64,000 nucleotides of DNA from Ruminococcus sp. AF41-9 (lineage in GTDB: Bacteria > Bacillota > Clostridia > Lachnospirales > Lachnospiraceae): the NCBI RefSeq assembly GCF_003477525.1, contig NZ_QUDO01000014.1, forward strand, positions 23,863 through 87,862, given 5' to 3'. Made by a program: the position numbers and the translations under genes. Shown here piece by piece: positions 9,748-17,303 of this stretch. Positions within the stretch are counted from its first letter, which is position 1, and the number at the start of each line of letters is the position of its first letter. Below the pieces are notes generated by a model. The model saw only the letters and a list, made by a program, of their open reading frames with translations, had not been told where the DNA came from and made no database searches.

Positions 9748-9800
9748 TTGCGAATATCCGCTTGACTTAAAAAACAGATTATAAATATCCGTTTGATTTA
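9748..9800. repeat. Short repeat D (two degenerate units)
   Basis: Unit gcgaatatccgcttgactta at 9750-9769 is followed by a decayed unit ataaatatccgtttgattta at 9781-9800. Related units lie at 46760-46778 and 46816-46834, with fragments near 15478 and 27615. Confidence 0.55.
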
Positions 9801-9842
9801 TGGAATATTTTGGCATGGTGGTTGTTATATTACCAGTATTCA

Positions 9843-10056
9843 GCGAGGGAAGGGAAGTGTTGTTGGGGCGAATTTGAAGGTTCTTGTAATTCTTGGTATT
9901 CGGGAAGATGCGTTATGAGCAGACCGTTTCACTGTTTGAGCGAAGTTTGCAACGGAGCGAGTTTGAGAGGGCTGCTCATGGTTTTAGCAGCTTCCCGAAT
10001 GCCTTAGAATTACAGGGTTCTGAAACTGAGCCCCAACAACACTTCCCTTCCCTCGC
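9843..10056. repeat. Palindromic element A, copy 3, inverted (214 bp)
   Basis: Outer arms 9843-9869 and 10030-10056 are perfect 27-bp reverse complements and share almost no sequence with the arms of copies 1 and 2. The central core, read on the minus strand, is the same (catgagcagcc, then aaactcgctccgttgcaaac). The element has exactly the same length as the other copies. It lies 127 bp from copy 2, in opposite orientation, upstream of xth. Confidence 0.92.
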
Positions 10057-10122
10057 GTCCCTCCTTAAATAATCTTTTTCAATATCTTTCCGCTAACGTT
10101 GCTCCCGCAAACAAAAAAGGTA

Positions 10123-10151
10123 TTTTTCCCGACTCTGAAACGTGTTATAAT
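10123..10151 (+). promoter_or_regulatory. Probable promoter of the exodeoxyribonuclease gene
   Basis: A consensus TATAAT lies at 10146-10151 with a weak TTTTTC at 10123-10128, 17 bp apart. It sits about 90 bp before the xth start. Confidence 0.5.
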
Positions 10152-10243
10152 GAAAAAAGAGTACAGAATTTACACATGAACTACCGAAGAAATGTAAAAT
10201 ACGAAAAATAAACAAGATCAATAACAGAGAGGATATATATTTT

Positions 10244-11001
10244 ATGAAGTTGATATCATGGAATGTGAACGGAATCCGTGCCTGCATTGGTAAAGGATTT
10301 GAAGAAAGTTTCGCTGCGCTGGATGCGGATATTTTCTGTTTACAGGAGACGAAATGCCAGCAGGGTCAGGTGAAACTGGAACTTCCGGGTTATTATCAGT
10401 ACTGGAATTATGCCAACAGAAGAGGCTATTCCGGCACTGCTGTTTTTACGAAAAAAGAACCACTGTTTGTAAGATACGGACTGGGAATCGAGGAACATGA
10501 TAAAGAAGGCCGTGTGATCACACTGGAATATGAAAACTTCTACCTGGTAACGGTTTACACCCCAAACTCCCAGAGCGAACTGCGCAGACTGGAGTACCGG
10601 ATGGAGTGGGAAAAAGATTTCCTTGCATATCTGCTGAAGTTACAGGAAAACAAGCCGGTGATCTGCTGTGGTGATTTCAATGTGGCACATCAGGAGATCG
10701 ATCTTAAGAATCCAAAGACAAACCGCAAGAATGCCGGATTTACAGACGAAGAGAGAGCCTGCTTTACGAAAGTACTGGAAAGTGGATTTATAGATACTTT
10801 CCGCTATTTTATCCTGATGTGGAAGGAAAGTATTCCTGGTGGTCTTATCGGTTTAAGGCGAGAGAGAAAAATGCAGGATGGAGAATTGATTATTTTATTA
10901 CTTCTCCGCAGTTGAAGGACAAACTGGAGGGAGCTGAGATCCATGGGGATATCATGGGTTCTGACCATTGTCCGGTAGAGCTTCAGATCAGTCTGGAATA
11001 G
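10244..11001 (+). CDS. xth: Exodeoxyribonuclease III (AP endonuclease), one frameshift
   Basis: A Mg-dependent nuclease that cuts at abasic sites in base-excision repair. The N-terminal part shows [13 protein letters not shown] and the metal ligand in CLQETKCQ, then YTPNSQSEL and [15 protein letters not shown]. The frame breaks at a T run near 10806-10812: with one more T it reads [20 protein letters not shown] and continues through WRIDYFITS and the catalytic GSDHCPV to the stop at 11001. The repaired protein has 252 residues, the normal ExoIII length. A homopolymer loss in an otherwise intact gene suggests sequence error. Confidence 0.9.
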
Positions 11002-11102
11002 CAGAACAGGATTTTGGGTGGATATGAAAACCGGCGTTATGGGCTGATGAGGGAAGTGATATTAATGAGGGAAAGAAAATAAGTAAACGGTGGAGGATAA
11101 AG

Positions 11103-13004
11103 ATGGCTGATCGCATAAGGATAAAGAAGGAAAAAGGGCTGGCTCTGGTGCCTGGTGCAAATAAGCTTTCGGGAGGTTATAATTTTGCAGTGGAGGTGCC
11201 GGAAGGGGTCGGTGCATCTCTGGCTCTTTATAAGAAGAGAGCGAGAAAACCTTCTGTGGAGATTCCTTTTACAGAAGAGGACAGAGTGGGAAATATCTGT
11301 GCATTTACACTTCCGGAATTTGATGCGGAGAATTACGAATATAATTTTCTGGTGGACGGAAAGGTTTATACGGATCCCTGTGCGTACAGAATTTATGGCA
11401 GGGAACGTTTCGGAGTCCCTGTGGACGGGGATGCGCATAAAGTGCGCTGTGGATTCCTGAAGAATGAGGAATTTGACTGGGAAGGAGATAAGAGTCCGGA
11501 AATTCCTTATCATGAGATGATCCTTTATAAACTGCATGTGCGTGGTTATACAAAGGCGAATCGCAATGTTAAAGGCGTGAAGGGAACATTTCAGGTGCTG
11601 GAGGAGATGATTCCCTACTGGAAGGAACTGGGGATCAATGCGATTGAGCTGATGCCTGCCTATGAATTTATGGAGAGTGGTGCGACAGGAGCTTTTGGTT
11701 CTTCCGGGATGGTTTCTGAGAAGAGAAGAGAGGGCAGGGTAAATTTCTGGGGATATATGCCCGGATATTATTTTGCACCGAAACGCTCTTACTGCGCGAC
11801 AGATGATCCGGAAATGGAATTTAAGAGTCTGATAAAGAAGCTTCATCAGGCTGGAATTGCCTGTATCATGGAAATGTATTTTCCTTACAGGAGCAATCCG
11901 GTGATCGTGCTTCGTGCATTGCAGTTCTGGAGATTATATTATCATGTGGATGGTTTTCATGTGCTGGGAGACGGGGTGCCGGTGGATCTTTTAATGCAGG
12001 ATGGGATTTTGAGTGATACCAGACTGATGTTTCATGATTTTAATGAGAATGAGGTTAGGAAGAGAAAAGATCCGGCAAAGAAGCAGATTGCGAGGTATGA
12101 TCCGGAGTTTTTGCAGGATATGAGGCGTTTTCTGAAGAGTGACGAAGATATGGTAGGGGCTGCGGCTTATCGTATCCGGAGGAATCCGGATTCTTATGCG
12201 GTGATTAACTATATGGCGAGTCAGGATGGTTTTACACTGAATGATGTGGTGACTTATAATTACAGGCACAATGAGGCGAATCAGGAAAATAATCAGGATG
12301 GAAGCAGCTATAATTATTCCTGGAACTGTGGAGTGGAAGGCCCGAGCAGAAAAATGAATATCAGACAGATGAGGGAGCGTCAGGTGAGAAATGCGTTTCT
12401 TATGATGCTGCTGAGTCAGGGTGTGCCGATGATCTATGGCGGAGATGAGATCGGAAATTCTCAGAATGGAAATAATAATGCGTATTGTCAGGATAATTCA
12501 GTGGGCTGGATCGACTGGAAGGGGTTGAAGAAGAATGAGGCTCTGTTTGAGTTTGTAAAGAATGCCATTGCATTTCGTAAAGAGCATCCGATCCTGCATA
12601 TTCCGGGAAAACTGCATGGAGTGGATTATCAGACCAGAGGGCTGCCGGATGTTTCGCTGCATGGAGAACGTGCGTGGTATCTGAATTCGGAGAATACATC
12701 CAGACTGCTTGGGATTCTGTACTGTGGTGCCTATGCGAAACGTGCGGATGGCAGTGCAGATGAGTCCGTATATATTGCCTGTAATTTCCACTGGGAGGAT
12801 CGGGTTCTGGCTTTGCCGAATCTGGTTGGAAATAAGAAGTGGAAAAAGGTGATTGACACCAGTGCAATGAAAGAGAACGGATTTTTCCACGAAGATGGAA
12901 AGGAATATAAGAAGAAGCTGGAGATCGCACCGCGGACGATCGTGGTGCTTCTGGCAGTAGAGGAGGAGAAGAAAGATCATGATGCATCCATGGAAGCACT
13001 TTAA
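11103..13004 (+). CDS. GlgX-like GH13 protein with missing catalytic residues (probable pseudoenzyme)
   Basis: Overall order is that of glycogen debranching enzymes: an N-terminal CBM48-like sandwich (residues about 15-120), a GH13 barrel, and a C-terminal beta domain. GlgX marks include HVRGYTKAN, NFWGYMPGYYFAP, DGFTLNDVV, YRHNEANQENNQDG and GNNNAYCQDN. The catalytic regions are degenerate: region I reads GIACIMEMYFPY (residues 251-262), so the usual D, N and H are E257, P261 and Y262; region II reads VDGFHVLGD, with H286 and L288 instead of Arg and the nucleophile Asp; region III has H311 instead of the acid/base Glu; region IV keeps D375 but has Q374 instead of His. The loop between regions I and II is some 40 residues shorter than in GlgX. 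The 633-codon frame is intact. A binding or regulatory role in glycogen metabolism is a guess. Confidence 0.85.
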   Translation: MADRIRIKKEKGLALVPGANKLSGGYNFAVEVPEGVGASLALYKKRARKPSVEIPFTEEDRVGNICAFTLPEFDAENYEYNFLVDGKVYTDPCAYRIYGRERFGVPVDGDAHKVRCGFLKNEEFDWEGDKSPEIPYHEMILYKLHVRGYTKANRNVKGVKGTFQVLEEMIPYWKELGINAIELMPAYEFMESGATGAFGSSGMVSEKRREGRVNFWGYMPGYYFAPKRSYCATDDPEMEFKSLIKKLHQAGIACIMEMYFPYRSNPVIVLRALQFWRLYYHVDGFHVLGDGVPVDLLMQDGILSDTRLMFHDFNENEVRKRKDPAKKQIARYDPEFLQDMRRFLKSDEDMVGAAAYRIRRNPDSYAVINYMASQDGFTLNDVVTYNYRHNEANQENNQDGSSYNYSWNCGVEGPSRKMNIRQMRERQVRNAFLMMLLSQGVPMIYGGDEIGNSQNGNNNAYCQDNSVGWIDWKGLKKNEALFEFVKNAIAFRKEHPILHIPGKLHGVDYQTRGLPDVSLHGERAWYLNSENTSRLLGILYCGAYAKRADGSADESVYIACNFHWEDRVLALPNLVGNKKWKKVIDTSAMKENGFFHEDGKEYKKKLEIAPRTIVVLLAVEEEKKDHDASMEAL

Positions 13005-13560
13005 AACGATCACAAAGCATAAATTACTGGTGATGCACTATTGCTTTCGTGCAGGACTGTACAGACAGGGACTGCTGCATGATCTGTCTAAATATTCTCC
13101 GGTGGAATTTCTGGTAGGATGTAAGTACTATCAGGGGGACAGAAGCCCGAATAATGCGGAGAGAGAGGATACAGGACTGTCGAAATCCTGGCTGCATCAT
13201 AAGGGAAGAAACAGGCATCACTTTGAATACTGGATTGATTATGTGCCGGGAGATGAGCACATTATCAATGGAGTGCCGATGCCGCGGCGTTATATTGCGG
13301 AGATGGTGATGGACCGCATCAGTGCATCCAGAAATTATCTGGGAGATCAGTATGATCAGTCTCAGCCGTTGGAATATTTTATGAAGAGCAAGGAAAAGCT
13401 CTGGTTTATCCATCCGAAGACGAAAAGGGATCTGGAGGGACTTCTGCGTATTCTGAATGACCACGGAGAGGAAGTGCTGATTTCCTATATAAAGAACGTT
13501 TATCTGAAAAAGGATAAGCTGGAGAAAAGAAAAAAATATACCGGAAATGGAAAAAAATGA
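12979..13560 (+). CDS. DUF5662 family protein
   Basis: A 193-residue soluble protein of unknown function; I recognise the DUF5662 pattern. Histidine-rich motifs are HDLSKYSPVEF (around residues 35-45), LHHKGRNRHHFEYW and PRRYIAEMVMDRISASRNY, which suggest a metal site in a helical, HD-like fold; this is inferred. AGGAGGAG ends 10 bases before the ATG at 12979. The gene overlaps the end of the GlgX-like gene by 26 bases, so the two are probably translated together. Confidence 0.8.
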   Translation: MMHPWKHFKTITKHKLLVMHYCFRAGLYRQGLLHDLSKYSPVEFLVGCKYYQGDRSPNNAEREDTGLSKSWLHHKGRNRHHFEYWIDYVPGDEHIINGVPMPRRYIAEMVMDRISASRNYLGDQYDQSQPLEYFMKSKEKLWFIHPKTKRDLEGLLRILNDHGEEVLISYIKNVYLKKDKLEKRKKYTGNGKK

Positions 13561-13595
13561 GAAATACACTTGTGTGATGCACAGGTAATGTGGTA

Positions 13596-13635
13596 AAGTA
13601 ACCAAGTACGAAGCAGGTGCCTGGTTACTTTTTTC
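13596..13635 (+). terminator. Intrinsic terminator after the DUF5662 gene
   Basis: 9-bp stem aagtaacca/tggttactt followed by TTTTT, with a loop of 17 bases. Confidence 0.85.
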
Positions 13636-13746
13636 ATTTTTATGCATCCGTGAGGAAATGCAGATATCAGGTTCTGCTGACAGCAATTTCGGTATTTCCC
13701 GGAATTGTTATCGATATACAACGATAGAAAAGAAGGAGGAAAAAAA

Positions 13747-15285
13747 TTGAGTGGTACAACAATGATCATATTGTCCGCATTTGTGGTTTATCTGTTATTT
13801 ATGATAGTCATTGGTGTGGTTTATATGAAAAAAACAAACAGCTCGGAAGATTATTTCCTGGGCGGACGTGGCCTGAATGCCTGGGTTGCTGCTCTTTCAG
13901 CGCAGGCTTCTGATATGAGTGGATGGCTTCTGATGGGGCTTCCGGGAGCGATTTATTCTCTTGGAACCGGACAGATCTGGATCGCAGTCGGTCTGTTTAT
14001 CGGAACAGTATTAAACTGGGTCTGTATTTCACACAGACTTCGTAAATATACGATCGCAGCGAATAATTCCCTTACAATCCCGGCATTTCTGGAGAACAGA
14101 TTTCAGGATAAGAAGAGGATTCTGTTATTGCTTTCATCTATTGTGATCGTAATCTTTTTCCTGGTGTATACAGCTTCTGCCCTGGCAGCAGGAGGTAAGC
14201 TGTTTAATACCGTGTTTGGAATTGATTATCATATTGCGCTGGCAATCGGTGCGGCTGTTATTCTCTGCTATACTTTTATGGGTGGATTTATGGCTGTGTG
14301 TGTAACTGACTTTGTGCAGGGTACCCTGATGCTGATCGGTCTGCTGATCGTTCCACTGGTTGCTTATTTTACATTAAGCGGTAATCTTGGAGATCTTCTG
14401 ACACAGAGTGGTGCACCGGGAGGTGCGGCGGCTTTCCTGAATCCTTTTGAGAACGGGGAACGCCCATATACATTTATTGAGATTTTTTCCCAGCTTGCGT
14501 GGGGACTTGGTTATTGTGGAATGCCTCATATTCTGACCCGTTTTATGGCGGTTAAGAGTGAGAAGGAGTTAAAGAAATCCAGTGTGATCGCGATTGTTTG
14601 GGATATTCTTTCTCTGACAGCAGCATGTTTTATCGGTGTTGTGGGACGTGCTTATCTGCTTCCGGCTGTACTGGGAGAAGAAGGAGCATCCTCAGCAGAG
14701 AGTGTATTTATCGAGATGATCAATAAGCTGTTTTCCGCAGATCTGGCTCTGCCGTTTATCGGAGGAATTTTCCTCTGCGGTATCCTGGCGGCAATCATGT
14801 CTACTGCCGATTCTCAGCTTCTGGTAACAGCGTCTGCAGCTTCTGAGGATTTATATCATCAGTTTATCAAGAAAGATGCGGATTCCAAAGAAATCCTGAT
14901 GGTTGCGAGAGTGACTGTTATTGCAGTTTCTGTAGTGGCTTTTGCCATTGCATGGAACCCGAACAGCAGTATCATGGGTCTGGTATCCAATGCCTGGGCT
15001 GGTCTTGGTTCCGCGTTTGGACCGACGGTGGTGATGGCATTGTTCTGGAGAAGAACGAATCTTGCCGGTGCAGTTGCAGGTATCATTTCCGGTGGTCTGA
15101 CTGTAATTATCTGGGATTATATTCCGCTTGTGGCAGGTCAGACACTTGGTTCTTATACAGGACTTTATTCTCTGGCAGTTGGTTTCGCCGTGAGCCTGAT
15201 CATGATCATCGTTTTCAGCCTTGCAACCAAAGAGCCGTCCAAAGAGATCACAGATGTGTTTGACAAGGTGGCAGGAAAGAACTAA
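13747..15285 (+). CDS. putP: Sodium/solute symporter, PutP (proline) type
   Basis: A membrane carrier of the SSS family that most likely takes up proline with sodium. A TTG start at 13747 is chosen because AAGGAGGA lies 6 bases before it and the protein then begins with its first membrane segment (TMIILSAFVVYLLFMIVIG); an ATG further upstream at 13705 precedes the ribosome site. The 512-residue product has about 13 hydrophobic segments. PutP marks include SEDYFLGGRGLNAWVAALSA, QASDMSGWLLMGLPGA, GGFMAVCVTDFVQG and ILAAIMSTADSQLLVTASA. The gene is alone between two terminators; no putA-like gene is nearby. Confidence 0.93.
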   Translation: MSGTTMIILSAFVVYLLFMIVIGVVYMKKTNSSEDYFLGGRGLNAWVAALSAQASDMSGWLLMGLPGAIYSLGTGQIWIAVGLFIGTVLNWVCISHRLRKYTIAANNSLTIPAFLENRFQDKKRILLLLSSIVIVIFFLVYTASALAAGGKLFNTVFGIDYHIALAIGAAVILCYTFMGGFMAVCVTDFVQGTLMLIGLLIVPLVAYFTLSGNLGDLLTQSGAPGGAAAFLNPFENGERPYTFIEIFSQLAWGLGYCGMPHILTRFMAVKSEKELKKSSVIAIVWDILSLTAACFIGVVGRAYLLPAVLGEEGASSAESVFIEMINKLFSADLALPFIGGIFLCGILAAIMSTADSQLLVTASAASEDLYHQFIKKDADSKEILMVARVTVIAVSVVAFAIAWNPNSSIMGLVSNAWAGLGSAFGPTVVMALFWRRTNLAGAVAGIISGGLTVIIWDYIPLVAGQTLGSYTGLYSLAVGFAVSLIMIIVFSLATKEPSKEITDVFDKVAGKN

Positions 15286-15389
15286 GAAAGAACTGACAGT
15301 GGTCAGCAGGTCATCTGCCGGAACACGGAGTGAGCAGTAATAATACAAAATAATAAAGACTATCTATTTCTGGATGAATTTGTTATAAT

Positions 15390-15421
15390 AGCAGTAGCGC
15401 AAAAAGCGTTACTGCTTTTTT
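15390..15421 (+). terminator. Intrinsic terminator after putP
   Basis: Stem agcagtagcgc with gcgttactgct (11 bp, one G-T pair), loop aaaaa, then TTTTT. A TATAAT-like box lies directly before it at about 15384. A fragment of repeat D (atccgtttgactta) lies further on, near 15481. Confidence 0.8.
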
Positions 15422-15531
15422 ACTGATAAAACTGTGAGGCAGTTATCTGGTATAAAGGTGGCAGCGAAGCGGATGCTTTTATCCGTTTGACTTAATATAT
15501 GGCATAAATCTAGAAAAAGAAGGTGTCGGAC

Positions 15532-16647
15532 ATGAAGAAATATGATTATTTAATCGTGGGAGCAGGTCTTTTTGGTGCAGTGTTTGCGCATGAGGCTTCC
15601 AGACGGGGGAAAACATGCCTGGTGATCGATAAGAGAAATCACATTGGCGGAAATATTTATACGGAGGAAGTGGAGGGAATCCAGGTGCACAGATATGGTG
15701 CGCATATTTTCCATACTTCCAGAAAGCAGGTCTGGGACTATATCAATCAGTTTGCAGAATTTAATCATTTTGTGAATTCACCGATCGCAATTTATAAAGA
15801 TGAATTGTACAATCTGCCTTTTAATATGAATACGTTCCATCAGCTCTGGGGAGTGAAGACTCCGGCAGAAGCGAAGGCAAAGATTCAGGAGCAGATTTCC
15901 AGGATGCATATCACACATCCGAAGAATCTGGAGGAACAGGCACTTGCACTGGTGGGACAGGATGTCTATGAGAAACTGGTGGAAGGATACACAAGAAAGC
16001 AGTGGGGAAGAGAATGCAAGGATCTTCCTTCCTTTATCATAAAAAGACTTCCTTTGCGTTATACTTATGATAATAATTATTTTAAAGATCCTTATCAGGG
16101 AATCCCGAAGGGCGGCTATACCCGTATTATCAAGAAACTTCTGGAAGGAGTTCAGGTTTGCCTGAATACGGATTTCTTTGCGAACAGAGAGGAACTGACT
16201 GCACAGGCAGATAAGGTTCTGTTTACCGGTATGATCGATCAGTTTTATGATTACTGTTACGGAGAACTGGAGTACCGCTCTCTGAGATTTGAGACAGAAG
16301 TGCTGGAGATGGGTAATTATCAGGGAAATGCAGTTGTCAACTATACGGACTATGAAGTTCCTTATACCAGAATTATCGAGCATAAGCATTTTGAATTTGG
16401 CACTCAGCCGAAGACCGTGATCACCAGAGAGTATCCGGCAGCGTGGGAGAAAGGCAAGGAGCCGTACTATCCGGTCAATGATCCGAAGAACAGCGAACTG
16501 TTTGACAAATATGAACGCCGCGCACTGGAAGAGAAGAATGTACTCTTTGGCGGAAGACTTGGTATGTACCGCTACATGGATATGGATCAGGTGATCGAGG
16601 AAGCGCTTGCACTGGCTGAGACAGAACTGACTTATGAGGAACCGTAA
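15532..16647 (+). CDS. glf: UDP-galactopyranose mutase
   Basis: A flavoenzyme that converts UDP-galactopyranose to UDP-galactofuranose for cell-surface glycans. The 371-residue protein starts with the FAD-binding motif YLIVGAGLFGAVFAHEA, followed by RNHIGGNIYTEEVEGIQVHR and YGAHIFHTS. Further family marks are EGYTRKQWGRECKDLP, RLPLRYTYDNNYF and GIPKGGYTRI, and GRLGMYRYMDMDQVI near the end. The ATG at 15532 is preferred to a GTG at 15523, since AGAAGG lies 8 bases before it. It is followed after 15 bp by a hypothetical gene; no other Galf genes are near. Confidence 0.96.
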   Translation: MKKYDYLIVGAGLFGAVFAHEASRRGKTCLVIDKRNHIGGNIYTEEVEGIQVHRYGAHIFHTSRKQVWDYINQFAEFNHFVNSPIAIYKDELYNLPFNMNTFHQLWGVKTPAEAKAKIQEQISRMHITHPKNLEEQALALVGQDVYEKLVEGYTRKQWGRECKDLPSFIIKRLPLRYTYDNNYFKDPYQGIPKGGYTRIIKKLLEGVQVCLNTDFFANREELTAQADKVLFTGMIDQFYDYCYGELEYRSLRFETEVLEMGNYQGNAVVNYTDYEVPYTRIIEHKHFEFGTQPKTVITREYPAAWEKGKEPYYPVNDPKNSELFDKYERRALEEKNVLFGGRLGMYRYMDMDQVIEEALALAETELTYEEP

Positions 16648-16662
16648 AGAAAGGGATAAAAC

Positions 16663-17247
16663 ATGACAGATACTCCGACAATCGCTCTTTACTACAGAGA
16701 GCATGACCCGCTGAAAAGAAAAATGTTTCTGGAACAGTCTATTGCAGCAGGTGAGGATGAAGAGGCAAATGCCATCAGAAAGGAATTATGGGAGCTGCGT
16801 TATCAGGGACGCACGGAATCCGGTTCGGATACTCCGGCAGACGGATATATGGCTCTCTGGATGGCGATGGAATTTAACAAAGGTGCATCCGGAAGATTTT
16901 TCGGTGCGAAGGGAGCGCGCAAGGAGATCGTAAAGAATCTGGAGAAACTGAAATTCAAAGAGTTTCAGGAGAAAAGTGATCTTCACAGAGAGCTCCTTTA
17001 CAGAGAATGCTGCCATATGGTTAAAACCTATATGGAACTTTGCGAGAAAGACAAGACATACAATACCACTTTATGCGGAATTGTTCCGATCAGTGAAAAG
17101 ACTGCAAAGAATAAGCTTCAGACTGATATCTATGAGACTGCGGTGGTACTTCCGGGAAACATTAATATGGTGGAAGAACTGGCGATCATCACAGAAGCAG
17201 CGAAAGAAGCTTATGAGGCTCATTTTCCGGGTGAGGGTGGAATCTGA
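16663..17247 (+). CDS. Conserved hypothetical protein downstream of glf
   Basis: A 194-residue, mostly helical, charged protein without signal peptide or membrane segment. I do not recognise it with confidence (a DUF6553-type assignment is possible). Visible features are an N-terminal helical part with repeated acidic/basic runs (LKRKMFLEQSIAAGEDEEAN), a central YMALWMAMEFNKGASGRFFG, and a conserved-looking RECCHMVKTYMELCEKDKTYN segment with three cysteines. It starts 15 bp after glf and is probably co-transcribed with it; the M16 peptidase gene follows after 56 bp. Confidence 0.7.
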   Translation: MTDTPTIALYYREHDPLKRKMFLEQSIAAGEDEEANAIRKELWELRYQGRTESGSDTPADGYMALWMAMEFNKGASGRFFGAKGARKEIVKNLEKLKFKEFQEKSDLHRELLYRECCHMVKTYMELCEKDKTYNTTLCGIVPISEKTAKNKLQTDIYETAVVLPGNINMVEELAIITEAAKEAYEAHFPGEGGI

Positions 17248-17303
17248 AAAAAGATTTCCGGGCACGGAGAAAACAGTAACAAAAAACTGACTTGGAGGAA
17301 AAC

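Noticed and set aside
9810..10007. A 65-codon open frame inside palindrome A copy 3
   Set aside because: It is made of the palindrome arm and core, has no ribosome site and no counterpart in copies 1 and 2.
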